Part shown: positions 27,147-36,566 of the stretch, piece after piece | Layout of the letters: the number at the start of each line of letters is the position of its first letter | How positions within the stretch are numbered: the stretch's first letter is position 1 | Assembly: GCA_902789175.1 (NCBI GenBank) | Contig: CADANF010000003.1 | Span: 50,234-114,233, forward strand | Reading direction: 5' to 3' | From: an uncultured Lachnospiraceae bacterium | GTDB taxonomy: Bacteria > Bacillota > Clostridia > Lachnospirales > Lachnospiraceae | Length of the DNA: 64,000 bases | The notes under the pieces: generated by a model | Database searches by the model: none | What the model saw: the letters and a program-made list of their open reading frames with translations, nothing else | Told to the model about the DNA's origin: nothing | Program-made: the position numbers and the translations under genes

Positions 27147-28151
27147 ATGCCTACAACCATCAAGGATGTAGCTGAACGTGCTGGGGTTTCTGTTTCTACA
27201 GTATCAAAAGTACTAAATGATTGGAAAACGATTTCCCAATCTACTAAAGAAAAAGTTAATCTTGCCATAAAAGAGCTTAATTATACACCAAACGCAAGAG
27301 CTGTAAGCTTCGCCAGAGGTGTTACAAAAAATATCATATATCTCACTTCTCTTGGCAAAGGAGAAGCTTACTCAAATCCACATATGTTTGATATCATGTG
27401 CGGAACCTTCGCCAATCTCGCAAAACAGGGTTTTTCCATGACAATGATGGATATATCAGACGAAATGCATCCAAAAGAGACAGTATCTGAGATAATCAAA
27501 AGAAAAAGCGCCGATGGTATTATAATCCACGGTTCAGTTATAAATCAGGATATCGCAAATCTGATAATAGATAATAACTTCCCTCATATTGTTATCGGAC
27601 ATCCGGAATTCGACAACAGACTATGCTGGATAGATACAAACCATATGTTAGCAGGACAATATGCAGCAGAATATCTTGCAGGTCATAATGTAATGCCGGT
27701 TTCATTTATTGCCGGAAAAAAGACTGATTTCATCTCGAAAGAAAGAGAAAAAGGTTTTAAGACTATAATGCTAAAATATAGAAAACGTGTCACATCAGAA
27801 TATGTGATCTACACCTCTTCTACCTGGCAGGAAGGATATAATGCAGCTAAAAAACTTCTTACTATGGAAAATCCACCTAAGGCAATCGTCTGCGAAAATA
27901 ATACTCTTGCAGTAGGAGCCTCAAAAGCAATACAGGAATTAAAGCAAAATGTTCCAGAAGACTTATTCTTCTTAACTTTTGATGTATATCCTTATACAAA
28001 TATTATAGATCCAACCCCAACCATAATTGATATCAACGTCTATGATATGGGACTTCAGGCAGCTGATATGATAGTTAGAAAGATAGAAAATCCATCACTT
28101 ATGATACAGAGTTATACTACCCTTCCTGAAGTGATTGAGAATAATAATTAA
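27147..28151 (+). CDS. LacI-family transcriptional regulator (MalR-like)
   Basis: The 334-residue protein has an N-terminal helix-turn-helix (TIKDVAERAGVSVSTVSKVL, residues 4-23) and a periplasmic-binding-like effector domain ending near FDVYPYTNI and PTIIDINVYDMG. I use the ATG at 27147, directly after AAAGGAGG; a longer reading has no such site. Its divergent position next to malEFG makes it the probable maltose-responsive repressor of that operon (inference). Confidence 0.92.
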   Translation: MPTTIKDVAERAGVSVSTVSKVLNDWKTISQSTKEKVNLAIKELNYTPNARAVSFARGVTKNIIYLTSLGKGEAYSNPHMFDIMCGTFANLAKQGFSMTMMDISDEMHPKETVSEIIKRKSADGIIIHGSVINQDIANLIIDNNFPHIVIGHPEFDNRLCWIDTNHMLAGQYAAEYLAGHNVMPVSFIAGKKTDFISKEREKGFKTIMLKYRKRVTSEYVIYTSSTWQEGYNAAKKLLTMENPPKAIVCENNTLAVGASKAIQELKQNVPEDLFFLTFDVYPYTNIIDPTPTIIDINVYDMGLQAADMIVRKIENPSLMIQSYTTLPEVIENNN

Positions 28152-28155
28152 AAAG

Positions 28156-28188
28156 AAATGCCCTGTTACGCGATGTAACAGGGCATTT
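28156..28188. terminator. Bidirectional terminator between the LacI-type regulator gene and xerD
   Basis: A 14-bp stem (AAATGCCCTGTTAC with its complement) has a 5-nt loop and A/T flanks on both sides. The two genes converge here. Confidence 0.9.
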
Positions 28189-28208
28189 TCCACTCATAAC
28201 TCTCTAAT

Positions 28209-29093
28209 CTATACTCTGGCTCTTGGATGAGCTTTCTCATATACTTCTTTTAAATGTCTCTCTTTAGATCTTAGATAAATCTGTGTTGTTGAAATATCTG
28301 AATGACCAAGCATTTCCTGAACAGCTCTTAAATCAGCTCCATTATTAACCATATGAGAAGCAAATGAATGTCTGATTATATGAGGTGTAATATCCTTATC
28401 AACTCCAGCCTTCTTTGCATAAGACTTAAGTAATTTCCAGAATCCCTGACGAGACATGGACCCACCTTTCATATTAGTAAAAAGATAATCTGAATCTTTA
28501 CAGATTCTTGGGTGAACTTCTTCTAAATATCTGGTAAGAGATTTCCTTGCAGCAGAATCTATTGGGATAATTCTTGATTTACCATTATCTACGCATTCAA
28601 TAAATCCAAGACTCACATTACAATTCTCTGTCTTAAGATTGATAAGCTCTGTTACACGAAGTCCAGTAGCATATAATAATTCCAGCATAGCCTTATCTCT
28701 TATTTCCTTAGGAGAATCACCTGATGGCTGACTTAAAAGAAGATCTACTTCTTCAATAGTAAGAGTTTCCGGAACCGACTTCACAACCTTAGGTGCCTTT
28801 ATTGTCTCAGTAGGATTACTCTTTATCTTTCCGTTACCAAGAAGATAAATAAAAAATGATCTGATACTTGCTACATTTCTTGAAACAGTTGCAGAACTCA
28901 TTCCTTCACTTTCAAGAAAAAGGATATAAGAATTAAGACTGGTGGCATTTACCAAATTCACATCTTTAATATCTCTTTTATAAAAATAATCTCTCAGCTT
29001 ATAAAGATCTCTCCTATAAGACTGGATAGTATTATCACTTGAATGCTTGTAAAGTTTTAAATATGAGATGTATCCTTCAATTAGATTTTCCAT
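28209..29093 (-). CDS. xerD: Tyrosine recombinase XerD
   Basis: A 294-residue site-specific recombinase with an N-terminal SAM-like core-binding domain and catalytic C-terminal domain. The active-site set is visible: Arg in ATGLRVTEL, HIIRH, the His of LGHSDISTT, and the Tyr of TQIYLRSKER. It would resolve chromosome dimers at dif. The ATG at 29093 fits a GGGG ribosome site 8 bp upstream better than a TTG five codons earlier. The gene is single and ends a run of housekeeping genes, so an integrase is unlikely. Confidence 0.92.
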   Translation of the reverse strand: MENLIEGYISYLKLYKHSSDNTIQSYRRDLYKLRDYFYKRDIKDVNLVNATSLNSYILFLESEGMSSATVSRNVASIRSFFIYLLGNGKIKSNPTETIKAPKVVKSVPETLTIEEVDLLLSQPSGDSPKEIRDKAMLELLYATGLRVTELINLKTENCNVSLGFIECVDNGKSRIIPIDSAARKSLTRYLEEVHPRICKDSDYLFTNMKGGSMSRQGFWKLLKSYAKKAGVDKDITPHIIRHSFASHMVNNGADLRAVQEMLGHSDISTTQIYLRSKERHLKEVYEKAHPRARV

Positions 29094-29148
29094 TACATTC
29101 CCCGCCAAGTTATATATTCTTAAGATAAATTTAGTATAAATATAAATT

Positions 29149-29179
29149 TACATAAAATCAATAAAAATTTTTCTGTCAA
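29149..29179 (-). promoter_or_regulatory. Promoter candidate for xerD
   Basis: A consensus TTGACA lies 17-19 bp from weak -10 options (TTTATG or TATGTA). Confidence 0.35.
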
Positions 29180-29292
29180 CCTGGCAAGAAAGCCTTGAAA
29201 ACAGGCGTTTTCGTAAACATTTTCTACAAAATTGTGTGGGTTACATAAACACCTCCACAAAATATAGTTACTATAACCTTATTAAAAAAATT

Positions 29293-29841
29293 TTATTTAA
29301 ATATTACATTTTTATTTAAAGCGTAATAAAGAATCGCAATAATTGTCTTACTGTCACAGATTTCCCCTTCGTTTATCATATGAAGAGCCTTATCTAAAGA
29401 GATTGTAACAATTTCCATAAATTCATCCGGATCTCTTCTGATGCAGCCTTTTTTTAAATCTGAACCTATGTAAACCATTGTTCTTTCACTGAATAATCCA
29501 ACTGAACCAATAATATTATTTACCGCTACTAACTTACCAGGAATATACCCTGTCTCTTCCTCTGCTTCTCTTATTGCAGCCTCATGATAATCTTCCCCTT
29601 TATCTATAGAACCTGCAGCAATTTCCAGGTCACACCTATCTAAAGTAATCCTGTATTGTTTAATAAGAATAAGATCTCCATTCTGATCAATAAGAAGTAC
29701 CCCTGCTCCATTTTTATTCTCTACATAGTCATAAAAAACATGTTTTTTATCAGGTCTTTCATACTCGTCAAGATATACCTTAACCCGGTTTGCTTTATAT
29801 TTAAGTATTCTATTAATACGTTTGAAATTTAAGCTAGACAT
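29293..29841 (-). CDS. NUDIX hydrolase, ADP-ribose pyrophosphatase-like
   Basis: The 182-residue protein has a complete Nudix box, G-x5-E-x7-REAEEETGY, starting at GSIDKGE. The N-terminal strand pattern and tail resemble the ADP-ribose pyrophosphatase group (NudF/YqkG), which cleaves ADP-ribose to AMP and ribose-5-phosphate. It follows the rny terminator and starts after AAGGGGG. Confidence 0.88.
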   Translation of the reverse strand: MSSLNFKRINRILKYKANRVKVYLDEYERPDKKHVFYDYVENKNGAGVLLIDQNGDLILIKQYRITLDRCDLEIAAGSIDKGEDYHEAAIREAEEETGYIPGKLVAVNNIIGSVGLFSERTMVYIGSDLKKGCIRRDPDEFMEIVTISLDKALHMINEGEICDSKTIIAILYYALNKNVIFK

Positions 29842-29856
29842 ATATCCCCCTTATTT

Positions 29857-29893
29857 AAAAAAAGTGGAACAAGAATTTCTTCAAGTTCCACTT
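29857..29893 (-). terminator. Terminator of rny
   Basis: AAGTGGAAC/GTTCCACTT pairs over 9 bp and is followed by seven T on the minus strand. The NUDIX start lies just beyond it. Confidence 0.8.
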
Positions 29894-29900
29894 AATTTCA

Positions 29901-31451
29901 TTATTTAGCGTAATCAGTAACTCTGGATTCTCTGATAAGACTAACTTTGATCTGACCTGGATATTCAAGTTCATCCTCAATCTTCTTAGAAATGTCTCTA
30001 GCAAGAATGATCATCTCATTATCGTTAACCTGTTCAGGAACAACCATTACTCTGATTTCTCTACCAGCCTGAATAGCAAAGGATTTATCAACACCCTTAA
30101 ATTCATTAGCGATAGCTTCAAGCTTTGTAAGTCTTGTTGTATAAGTCTCAAGAGTTTCACGTCTTGCGCCAGGTCTTGCAGCTGAAATAGTATCTGCAGC
30201 CTGTACAATACAAGCAATAAGTGTTTCTGGCTCGCAATCACCATGATGTGATGCAACCGCATTAACAACTGTAGCATTCTCTTTGTATTTTCTACAAATA
30301 TCAACACCAATAGTAACATGTGAACCCTCAAGTTCATGGTCAACAGACTTTCCAATGTCATGAAGAAGACCAGCTCTTTTAGCAAGCTTAACATCTGCAC
30401 CGATCTCACCAGCAATGATTCCACTCAACTGAGCTACTTCTACAGAATGCTTTAATGCGTTCTGACCGTAACTTGTTCTGAATTTCATTCTACCAAGAAG
30501 TTTAATGATTTCTGGATGTAATCCATGTACACCAACTTCAAGTGCTGCAGCTTCACCTTCTTCACGCATCTTGTTTTCAACTTCTTTCTGAGCCTTTTCA
30601 ACCATCTCTTCAATTCTAGCAGGATGAATACGGCCATCAACAATAAGTTTTTCAAGGGCAACACGAGCAACTTCTCGTCTTACTGGATCAAAACTTGATA
30701 AAACAACTGCTTCAGGTGTGTCATCAATGATAAGATCAACCCCGGTAAGATTCTCAAGAGTACGGATATTTCTTCCCTCACGTCCAATGATTCTTCCCTT
30801 CATCTCATCACTTGGAAGCTGAACCAGTGAAATAGTTGATTCAGAAACCACATCTGCAGAACATTTCTGTATTGCAGATACAACTATCTCTTTGGCTTTC
30901 TTGTCGGCTTCTTCTTTCGCCTTTGATTCCATTTCCTTAATCATGACTGCTGTATCGTGTTTAACTTCGTCTTCAACAGTCTTAAGCAAATATTCCTTTG
31001 CCTGTTCAGAGGTGAGTCCAGAGATTCTTTCTAATTCCTGCTGTCTCTTCTGTGAAAGTTCTTCAAGTTCAGCCTGCTTTCTTGCAAGATTTGCTTCTCT
31101 AGAAGCAAGTGACTGTTCCTTCTTTTCGATGGCATCAGTCTTCTTATCAAGATTCTCCTCTCTTGAAAGCACTCTCTTTTCCATACGCTGAACTTCAGTT
31201 CTACGCTCTTTTACTTCACGCTCAGATTCGTTCTTTATCTTAAGAGCTTCCTCTTTAGCATTAAGAAGTACTTCACGCTGCTTTTCTTCAGCGGCCCTAA
31301 CAGCTTCATCTATAATACTCTTAGCCTTATCCTCTGCCCTACCAATCTTAGCTTCTGCAATATTTTTACGATAAGCTATTGCAGCAAACCAAGTAACTAC
31401 AACGAGGACAACAGCAACTATTGCACAGATGATTATAGTACCAGTTCCCAC
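29901..31451 (-). CDS. rny: Ribonuclease Y
   Basis: A 516-residue membrane-bound endoribonuclease that starts mRNA decay. It has one N-terminal membrane helix (about 4-24), a long Glu/Lys-rich coiled coil (30-190), a KH domain ([15 protein letters not shown]) and an HD domain ([17 protein letters not shown]). The start is GTG, supported by AAGGAGG 7 bp upstream. Confidence 0.96.
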   Translation of the reverse strand: MGTGTIIICAIVAVVLVVVTWFAAIAYRKNIAEAKIGRAEDKAKSIIDEAVRAAEEKQREVLLNAKEEALKIKNESEREVKERRTEVQRMEKRVLSREENLDKKTDAIEKKEQSLASREANLARKQAELEELSQKRQQELERISGLTSEQAKEYLLKTVEDEVKHDTAVMIKEMESKAKEEADKKAKEIVVSAIQKCSADVVSESTISLVQLPSDEMKGRIIGREGRNIRTLENLTGVDLIIDDTPEAVVLSSFDPVRREVARVALEKLIVDGRIHPARIEEMVEKAQKEVENKMREEGEAAALEVGVHGLHPEIIKLLGRMKFRTSYGQNALKHSVEVAQLSGIIAGEIGADVKLAKRAGLLHDIGKSVDHELEGSHVTIGVDICRKYKENATVVNAVASHHGDCEPETLIACIVQAADTISAARPGARRETLETYTTRLTKLEAIANEFKGVDKSFAIQAGREIRVMVVPEQVNDNEMIILARDISKKIEDELEYPGQIKVSLIRESRVTDYAK

Positions 31452-31522
31452 AGGAGCACCTCCTTATTAAGTTATCGTTGCACGCTTTAGTACAACAAAT
31501 TAATCTTATACATTTTTAGGAA

Positions 31523-31960
31523 TTATGTCAAGTAAAGAGTAGCACTTGAATAATTGAATCCGTGTCTAATCAGGAAAGAAATTGCACGTTTTTTTACCTT
31601 TTCATCAGTAAAATCGGCGTTTTTGAAGTTATGTTCAAGTAATGATCTTATAATTTTTTCTTCATTTAAATTTTCATATTCATAGACTTCATCAAAAATA
31701 AGATCAAGACCATCTATATGAATATCTTTCATATATAATTCACGGGTAATAAGGCTTCTTGACTTACTCCCTGAATATCTTCTTATATAGCTTTCAGCAT
31801 ATCTTCTATCGGAAAGATAATGAAGATCATATAATTTATCAATCGCGGCCTTAATCTCTTCCTCATCATAGCCCTTCTTTTTTAGCTTTAAACGAATATC
31901 GAGAGCAGACTGCTCTGCTCTCGATAGGAGATCTACCGCTTTAGAAAAAGCGCTTTGCAT
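31523..31960 (-). CDS. recX: RecX regulatory protein
   Basis: The 145-residue, mainly helical protein shows the RecX three-helix repeats (LLSRAEQSALDIRLKLKKKG, LSDRRYAESYIRR). RecX limits RecA filament activity. It follows recA by 5 bp, so the two are cotranscribed. Confidence 0.85.
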   Translation of the reverse strand: MQSAFSKAVDLLSRAEQSALDIRLKLKKKGYDEEEIKAAIDKLYDLHYLSDRRYAESYIRRYSGSKSRSLITRELYMKDIHIDGLDLIFDEVYEYENLNEEKIIRSLLEHNFKNADFTDEKVKKRAISFLIRHGFNYSSATLYLT

Positions 31961-31965
31961 TTAAA

Positions 31966-32997
31966 TTATTCTTCATCCCCCTTATCAGAACCTTCTGGAT
32001 CTTCATCCACACCATATTCAATCCTGACCTTCTTTTCAATCTCTTCCATAACATCAGGATGAGATGCAAGATAGATCTTTGCATTATCACGTCCCTGACC
32101 TATCTTTTCACCAAGGTAAGAATACCATGCACCGGATTTAACTATAACACCCTTATCTGATGCAAGATCAAGGATATCTCCTTCTTTTGAGATACCTCTT
32201 CCAAACATGATATCAAATTCTGCTTCCTTAAATGGAGGAGCAACCTTATTCTTTACAACTTTAACTCTTGTTCTATTACCAACGATCTCTCCGCCAGCCT
32301 TAAGAGCTTCAATACGTCTTACATCAAGACGAACTGAAGAATAGAATTTAAGAGCACGACCACCTGTTGTTGTCTCTGGATTACCAAACATAATACCAAC
32401 CTTCTCACGAAGCTGATTGATAAAGATAACAACACAGTTAGTTCTTCCGATAACAGCTGTAAGTTTTCTTAATGCCTGAGACATAAGTCTTGCATGAAGA
32501 CCTACATGACTGTCACCCATCTCACCATCAATTTCAGCCTTAGGAACAAGAGCTGCAACTGAGTCTATAACAATAACATCAATAGCGCCAGATCTTACCA
32601 TAGTCTCTGTAATCTCTAGAGCCTGTTCTCCGTTATCAGGCTGTGAGATATAAAGATCATCAATATCAACGCCAATATTTTTAGCATAAACCGGGTCAAG
32701 AGCATGTTCAGCATCGATAAATCCGGCGATACCCCCCTGCTTTTGAACTTCAGCTACAATATGTAATGCAAGAGTTGTCTTACCACTTGATTCAGGTCCA
32801 TAAATCTCAATGATACGTCCACGAGGCATACCTCCAACTCCAAGAGCGATATCAAGACTGAGGGATCCGGTAGGAACAACCTCTATATTCATATTAGTAG
32901 TATCTTCACCTAATTTCATAATAGAGCCTTTACCATACTGCTTCTCTATCTGAGCAACTGCAGCATCAAGAGCTCTCTTCTTATCTTCTGTAGCCAT
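31966..32997 (-). CDS. recA: Recombinase A
   Basis: The 343-residue protein has Walker A GPESSGKT (67-74), the MAW block and DNA-binding loops ([27 protein letters not shown]). It has an acidic C-tail ([13 protein letters not shown]-like). It forms filaments on single-stranded DNA for repair and triggers SOS cleavage of LexA. A promoter and a LexA-type box lie just upstream. Confidence 0.98.
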   Translation of the reverse strand: MATEDKKRALDAAVAQIEKQYGKGSIMKLGEDTTNMNIEVVPTGSLSLDIALGVGGMPRGRIIEIYGPESSGKTTLALHIVAEVQKQGGIAGFIDAEHALDPVYAKNIGVDIDDLYISQPDNGEQALEITETMVRSGAIDVIVIDSVAALVPKAEIDGEMGDSHVGLHARLMSQALRKLTAVIGRTNCVVIFINQLREKVGIMFGNPETTTGGRALKFYSSVRLDVRRIEALKAGGEIVGNRTRVKVVKNKVAPPFKEAEFDIMFGRGISKEGDILDLASDKGVIVKSGAWYSYLGEKIGQGRDNAKIYLASHPDVMEEIEKKVRIEYGVDEDPEGSDKGDEE

Positions 32998-33014
32998 CTA
33001 GCCTTTTCCTCCAT

Positions 33015-33028
33015 CAAACATTTGTTCG
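33015..33028. promoter_or_regulatory. LexA/DinR box upstream of recA
   Basis: The palindrome CAAACATTTGTTCG differs from the Gram-positive consensus CGAAC-N4-GTTCG at one specified position. It lies about 9-22 bp after the predicted transcription start. Confidence 0.65.
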
Positions 33029-33043
33029 GTATTCATGTAACTT

Positions 33044-33072
33044 ATCTTATCTTATAAAGAAATAAATGTCAA
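33044..33072 (-). promoter_or_regulatory. Promoter of recA
   Basis: Consensus TTGACA and TAAGAT are separated by 17 bp. Confidence 0.65.
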
Positions 33073-33232
33073 CCACAAAAGTAAATGAAATGATCTGCAT
33101 TTCAATCATAACATAAGCATTATCATATTTCCACAAGTCTCTTGATATGATATATTTTAGTTACATTTTTTATCTGATAAACAAATTATAAATTAAGAGG
33201 TGTGTCATAAATTACACATCAAAGGAGTTTTC

Positions 33233-34531
33233 ATGCCTAATATCGCCGGTCTTATAACAGAATATAATCCATTTCATAATGGTCATAGATATCACATTGA
33301 TATGGCAAAGGAATTAACTAAAGCCGACTACACTGTTGCTGTTATGAGCGGCAACTTTCTTGAGCGAGGAAGTATGGCAATCCTAGATAAATCAAAAAGA
33401 GCTGAGTTGGCTGTTTTATCCGGGGTAGATTCAGTATTTGAACTGCCATTTTTATTTGCCACGGGATCGGCAGATGACTTTTCATTTGGAGCATGCCATA
33501 TCTTAAACTCATTTAACATAGTGACTCATCTTGTCTTCGGTGCTGAATGTGATGATATGGGTAAAATGAGTCATTTAGCAGAGTTTCTTACAAATGAAAA
33601 TGATGATTATAAGACTCTATTAAATGATAATCTAAAATCCGGTCTGTCCTTCCCTAAGGCAAGAGAAAATGCGATAGATAAGCTTTTAGGAAAAGAATAC
33701 AGCTTAGTACTTTTAAGCCCAAACAATATCCTTGCGCTTTCATATATGATAGAACTTAATCGTATGAATTCCTCCATAAAGCCTGTCATAATAAAAAGAA
33801 TTGGTAACTATCATGACAAAAATGATGATATCAGAGGTTTTATGTCAGCCGAAGCAATAAGGAATATTATAAATGATAAAACTGTTCCTTTTTCAGATAT
33901 AAACGCTTCAAAATTAGGTACTGAGCTGCAAAAAAAAGAACTCCTTCGAGAAGCTGTACCTGCTAAAACCTATGAATATCTTATGGAAATAAAAAGAAGG
34001 AACATAATTCCAAATGATAATCTTTTTAGTGATATGCTTTATCTTAAAATCTTAGAATATAGATCTAAAAATAAGGACTATGAAGAGATAAAACATCTTT
34101 TACCAGTGGAGATAGATAATGATATTTATAATAAAATACTTAATATCAGGGATTATCTTTCCTTTGATGAAACTGTAAACTATATCGTTTCAAAGAACTA
34201 TACTCTTTCGAGGATAAGAAGAGGTCTGCTTCATTTAATCCTTGATATATCAAGAGAAAAACATGACATGATCTTTAATGATATAGATAATGCTTTATAT
34301 GCTTCTATCCTTTCCTTTAGAAAAGAAAGCAGTCAGGTTTTAAAGCATATCAATGAAAACTCTATTATTCCTGTCATCAATAAAAGATCATTATATTCCC
34401 CTGCATCTACAGGAGCAAAGCTGTTACGAGATATGGATATTACATCTACTGATCTTTATAATTATCTTTTAAGGAAAAATTTTGGGATTTCTCTTCCCCG
34501 GGAATTATCATCAAATATAAAAATAATATAA
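33233..34531 (+). CDS. tmcAL: tRNA(Met) cytidine acetate ligase (TmcAL/YlbM)
   Basis: The 432-residue protein begins MPNIAGLITEYNPFHNGH, with the HxGH-type nucleotidyl-transfer motif NPFHNGHRYH and VMSGNFLERG that define TmcAL. It acetylates the wobble cytidine of elongator tRNA-Met using acetate and ATP. The ATG at 33233 follows AAAGGAG. It is divergent from recA and convergent with the following operon. Confidence 0.9.
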   Translation: MPNIAGLITEYNPFHNGHRYHIDMAKELTKADYTVAVMSGNFLERGSMAILDKSKRAELAVLSGVDSVFELPFLFATGSADDFSFGACHILNSFNIVTHLVFGAECDDMGKMSHLAEFLTNENDDYKTLLNDNLKSGLSFPKARENAIDKLLGKEYSLVLLSPNNILALSYMIELNRMNSSIKPVIIKRIGNYHDKNDDIRGFMSAEAIRNIINDKTVPFSDINASKLGTELQKKELLREAVPAKTYEYLMEIKRRNIIPNDNLFSDMLYLKILEYRSKNKDYEEIKHLLPVEIDNDIYNKILNIRDYLSFDETVNYIVSKNYTLSRIRRGLLHLILDISREKHDMIFNDIDNALYASILSFRKESSQVLKHINENSIIPVINKRSLYSPASTGAKLLRDMDITSTDLYNYLLRKNFGISLPRELSSNIKII

Positions 34532-34538
34532 AAAAACA

Positions 34539-34563
34539 GGGACTTTAAGATACTTAAAGTCCC
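34539..34563 (-). terminator. Terminator of the rsmD-coaD-coiled-coil operon
   Basis: An 11-bp stem (GGGACTTTAAG with its complement) has a 3-nt loop and is followed on the minus strand by TGTTTTTTT. It also lies at the end of tmcAL. Confidence 0.75.
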
Positions 34564-34636
34564 CGAAAGAAAAGATATTAACTTATGAAATCAATCGCTA
34601 TTAAAAGAAATACTAATAAGCATTTTTTGATCAGGA

Positions 34637-35395
34637 TTACTCGAGGAAGTCATCATCCTCATCGTCATCATCATCAAAATCGTCAAAGTCATCCTTAAGA
34701 GGCTTAACTTCTTCAATTCCGTCATCATCCACACCAAACTCATCCTGCTCATCGAAATCACTTACAGGAGGGAATGCAGTTCTATCCACTGGCTGTGGAA
34801 CAGACTGAGTCTGTGGCTGTTTATTTGCGATAGAATTACCATTGATAAGGCCAATGCTTGCGTCTATCTCACTAACATTTGAATCTAATGTAAACACACT
34901 ATTTTCAAGTGATTCGCAAAGATTCTTATAATTTTCTCTATCAGCTTCAAGAGTTGCTGCAAAGAATTCTCTCATATCAGAAAGCTTCTGCTTTGTGTAA
35001 TTCATTGCACCAAGTCTTACTTCTGTTGCTTCAGCATTTGCATCATCAATGATCTGCTGAGCCTGCTCACGGGCAGAATCAAGGATCTCATTCGCTCTTA
35101 CTGTTGCAAGTTCTGTTATATGATTAGAATCAACAAGACGATTAGCTTCATTTACGGATTCAGAAATGATAGCATCTGACTTTGTTCTTGCATTTGCAAG
35201 GATAGCTTCCTTGTTACGCATGATCTTCTTGCATCTTTCAATCTCACTTGGAAGTTTAAGCTTAAGTTCATTAAGCATTCTCTCTATTTCATCCTTAGGG
35301 ACAACGATCTTATTGTTTGAGAGAGGAGCATATTTACAGTTATCCATAAACATCTCGATCTCCTGGATCATCTCATCAACGCCCTTTTTACCCAT
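34637..35395 (-). CDS. Coiled-coil protein with acidic tail, DivIVA/ATP-synthase-E-like; function unknown
   Basis: A 252-residue soluble protein in three parts. The N-terminus (about 1-55) looks helical with KYAPLSNNKIVVPKDEIERM. A long Glu/Lys/Ala-rich coiled coil covers about 55-175. A low-complexity tail ends in an almost pure Asp/Glu run (last about 40 residues). The coiled coil resembles stalk subunits of V-type ATPases and DivIVA-like scaffolds only by composition. It lies 23 bp after coaD. A scaffold or cell-envelope role is guesswork. Confidence 0.75.
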   Translation of the reverse strand: MGKKGVDEMIQEIEMFMDNCKYAPLSNNKIVVPKDEIERMLNELKLKLPSEIERCKKIMRNKEAILANARTKSDAIISESVNEANRLVDSNHITELATVRANEILDSAREQAQQIIDDANAEATEVRLGAMNYTKQKLSDMREFFAATLEADRENYKNLCESLENSVFTLDSNVSEIDASIGLINGNSIANKQPQTQSVPQPVDRTAFPPVSDFDEQDEFGVDDDGIEEVKPLKDDFDDFDDDDDEDDDFLE

Positions 35396-35418
35396 AATAC
35401 GTTTTCCTCCTGATAATA

Positions 35419-35904
35419 TTACATCATAGTCATCTTTTCCCTGAGTTTGATAAGTACGTTATCCGGTACAAATCCACCTACAGGAACCCCAAATTTTGCA
35501 AATTCTCTTACAACAGATGAACTTACATTGGAATATTTTGGATCTGCTGCAAGGAATAGTGTTTCGATATTCCCGGAAACTTCTTTATTGACCTGAGCCA
35601 TCTGAAGTTCTATCTCGAAATCAGTCATCTCACGAAGACCACGAACAATGATATTTGAATTGCACTTTTTAACATATTCTATAAGCAAACCATCATAAGT
35701 TTCTACAGAAACGTTTGGCAGATTCTTCACAGCATCCTTCAACATAATAACACGTTCATCTATAGAAAACAACGGACATTTTTTAGCCGAATTATTTAAA
35801 ATACAAACATTTACATGTTCAAAAAGCTTTGAAGCTCTTGTTATAAGGTCTAAATGTCCTTTTGTAACCGGATCAAAACTCCCCGGATAAATTACTGTAG
35901 CCAT
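35419..35904 (-). CDS. coaD: Phosphopantetheine adenylyltransferase
   Basis: The 161-residue length is normal. It begins MATVIYPGSFDPVTKGHLDL, with the T/HxGH motif at residues 14-17, and the C-terminal SSSVVREFA matches the ISST-x-VR block. It makes dephospho-CoA. It follows rsmD by 3 bp, a pairing common in Firmicutes. Confidence 0.97.
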   Translation of the reverse strand: MATVIYPGSFDPVTKGHLDLITRASKLFEHVNVCILNNSAKKCPLFSIDERVIMLKDAVKNLPNVSVETYDGLLIEYVKKCNSNIIVRGLREMTDFEIELQMAQVNKEVSGNIETLFLAADPKYSNVSSSVVREFAKFGVPVGGFVPDNVLIKLREKMTMM

Positions 35905-35907
35905 ATA

Positions 35908-36462
35908 TTAACTGTCTTTCCTTCTTAAGAATACATGCTTATTAGTTCTGTATTCCTTAGTTTTATAAATTTCAAACTGAGTATCTTCGATGTATGACAT
36001 ATCCTCCTCAAGGATAGCTTCCACAACGATGATAACATCAGGATTCTTGAACTCTTTTTTATCAAGAACAAGGAGCGCATCTTGTTCTAACCCGTTTTGA
36101 TAAGGCGGATCCATGAAAATGATATCGAAATCGACCTTAGGAAGACTTCTTAAATAAGATATCGCATCTCCTCTTAAAATATCTGATTCGTCTTCAAACT
36201 TTGTAAAATGAATATTCTCTTTTATAACATCAATCTGTTTCTTACCATTTTCAACAAATACACAGTGACGTGCTCCACGAGATAAGGCCTCAATTCCAAC
36301 GGAACCACTGCCGGCAAATAAATCGAGGAATCTACTACCCGGAACATCCATCTGTAGGACGTTAAAAAGTGTCTCCTTATATCTGTCTACTGTAGGTCTT
36401 GTTTCATCACCTTCAATACTTTTAAGCGGAAGGCTTCTTCTTGTACCTGCTATTACTCTCAT
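35908..36462 (-). CDS. rsmD: 16S rRNA (guanine-966-N2) methyltransferase
   Basis: The 184-residue enzyme starts MRVIAGTRRSLPL and has the SAM-binding FLDLFAGSGSVGIEALSRGA region and catalytic MDPPYQ. It methylates G966 of 16S rRNA. The start follows GGAG. Confidence 0.95.
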   Translation of the reverse strand: MRVIAGTRRSLPLKSIEGDETRPTVDRYKETLFNVLQMDVPGSRFLDLFAGSGSVGIEALSRGARHCVFVENGKKQIDVIKENIHFTKFEDESDILRGDAISYLRSLPKVDFDIIFMDPPYQNGLEQDALLVLDKKEFKNPDVIIVVEAILEEDMSYIEDTQFEIYKTKEYRTNKHVFLRRKDS

Positions 36463-36566
36463 ATTTTACTCCTCGTTTATTTTTATAACATTTAAAACCT
36501 TATGTCAACATAAAATTGTATACACAACCTGAAAAAAGCTTATTTTAAGCCATCTTTAATAATATC

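Noticed and set aside
28209-29093. Phage or transposon integrase
   Set aside because: Length and motifs fit XerD, and there are no attachment repeats, phage genes or tRNA beside it.
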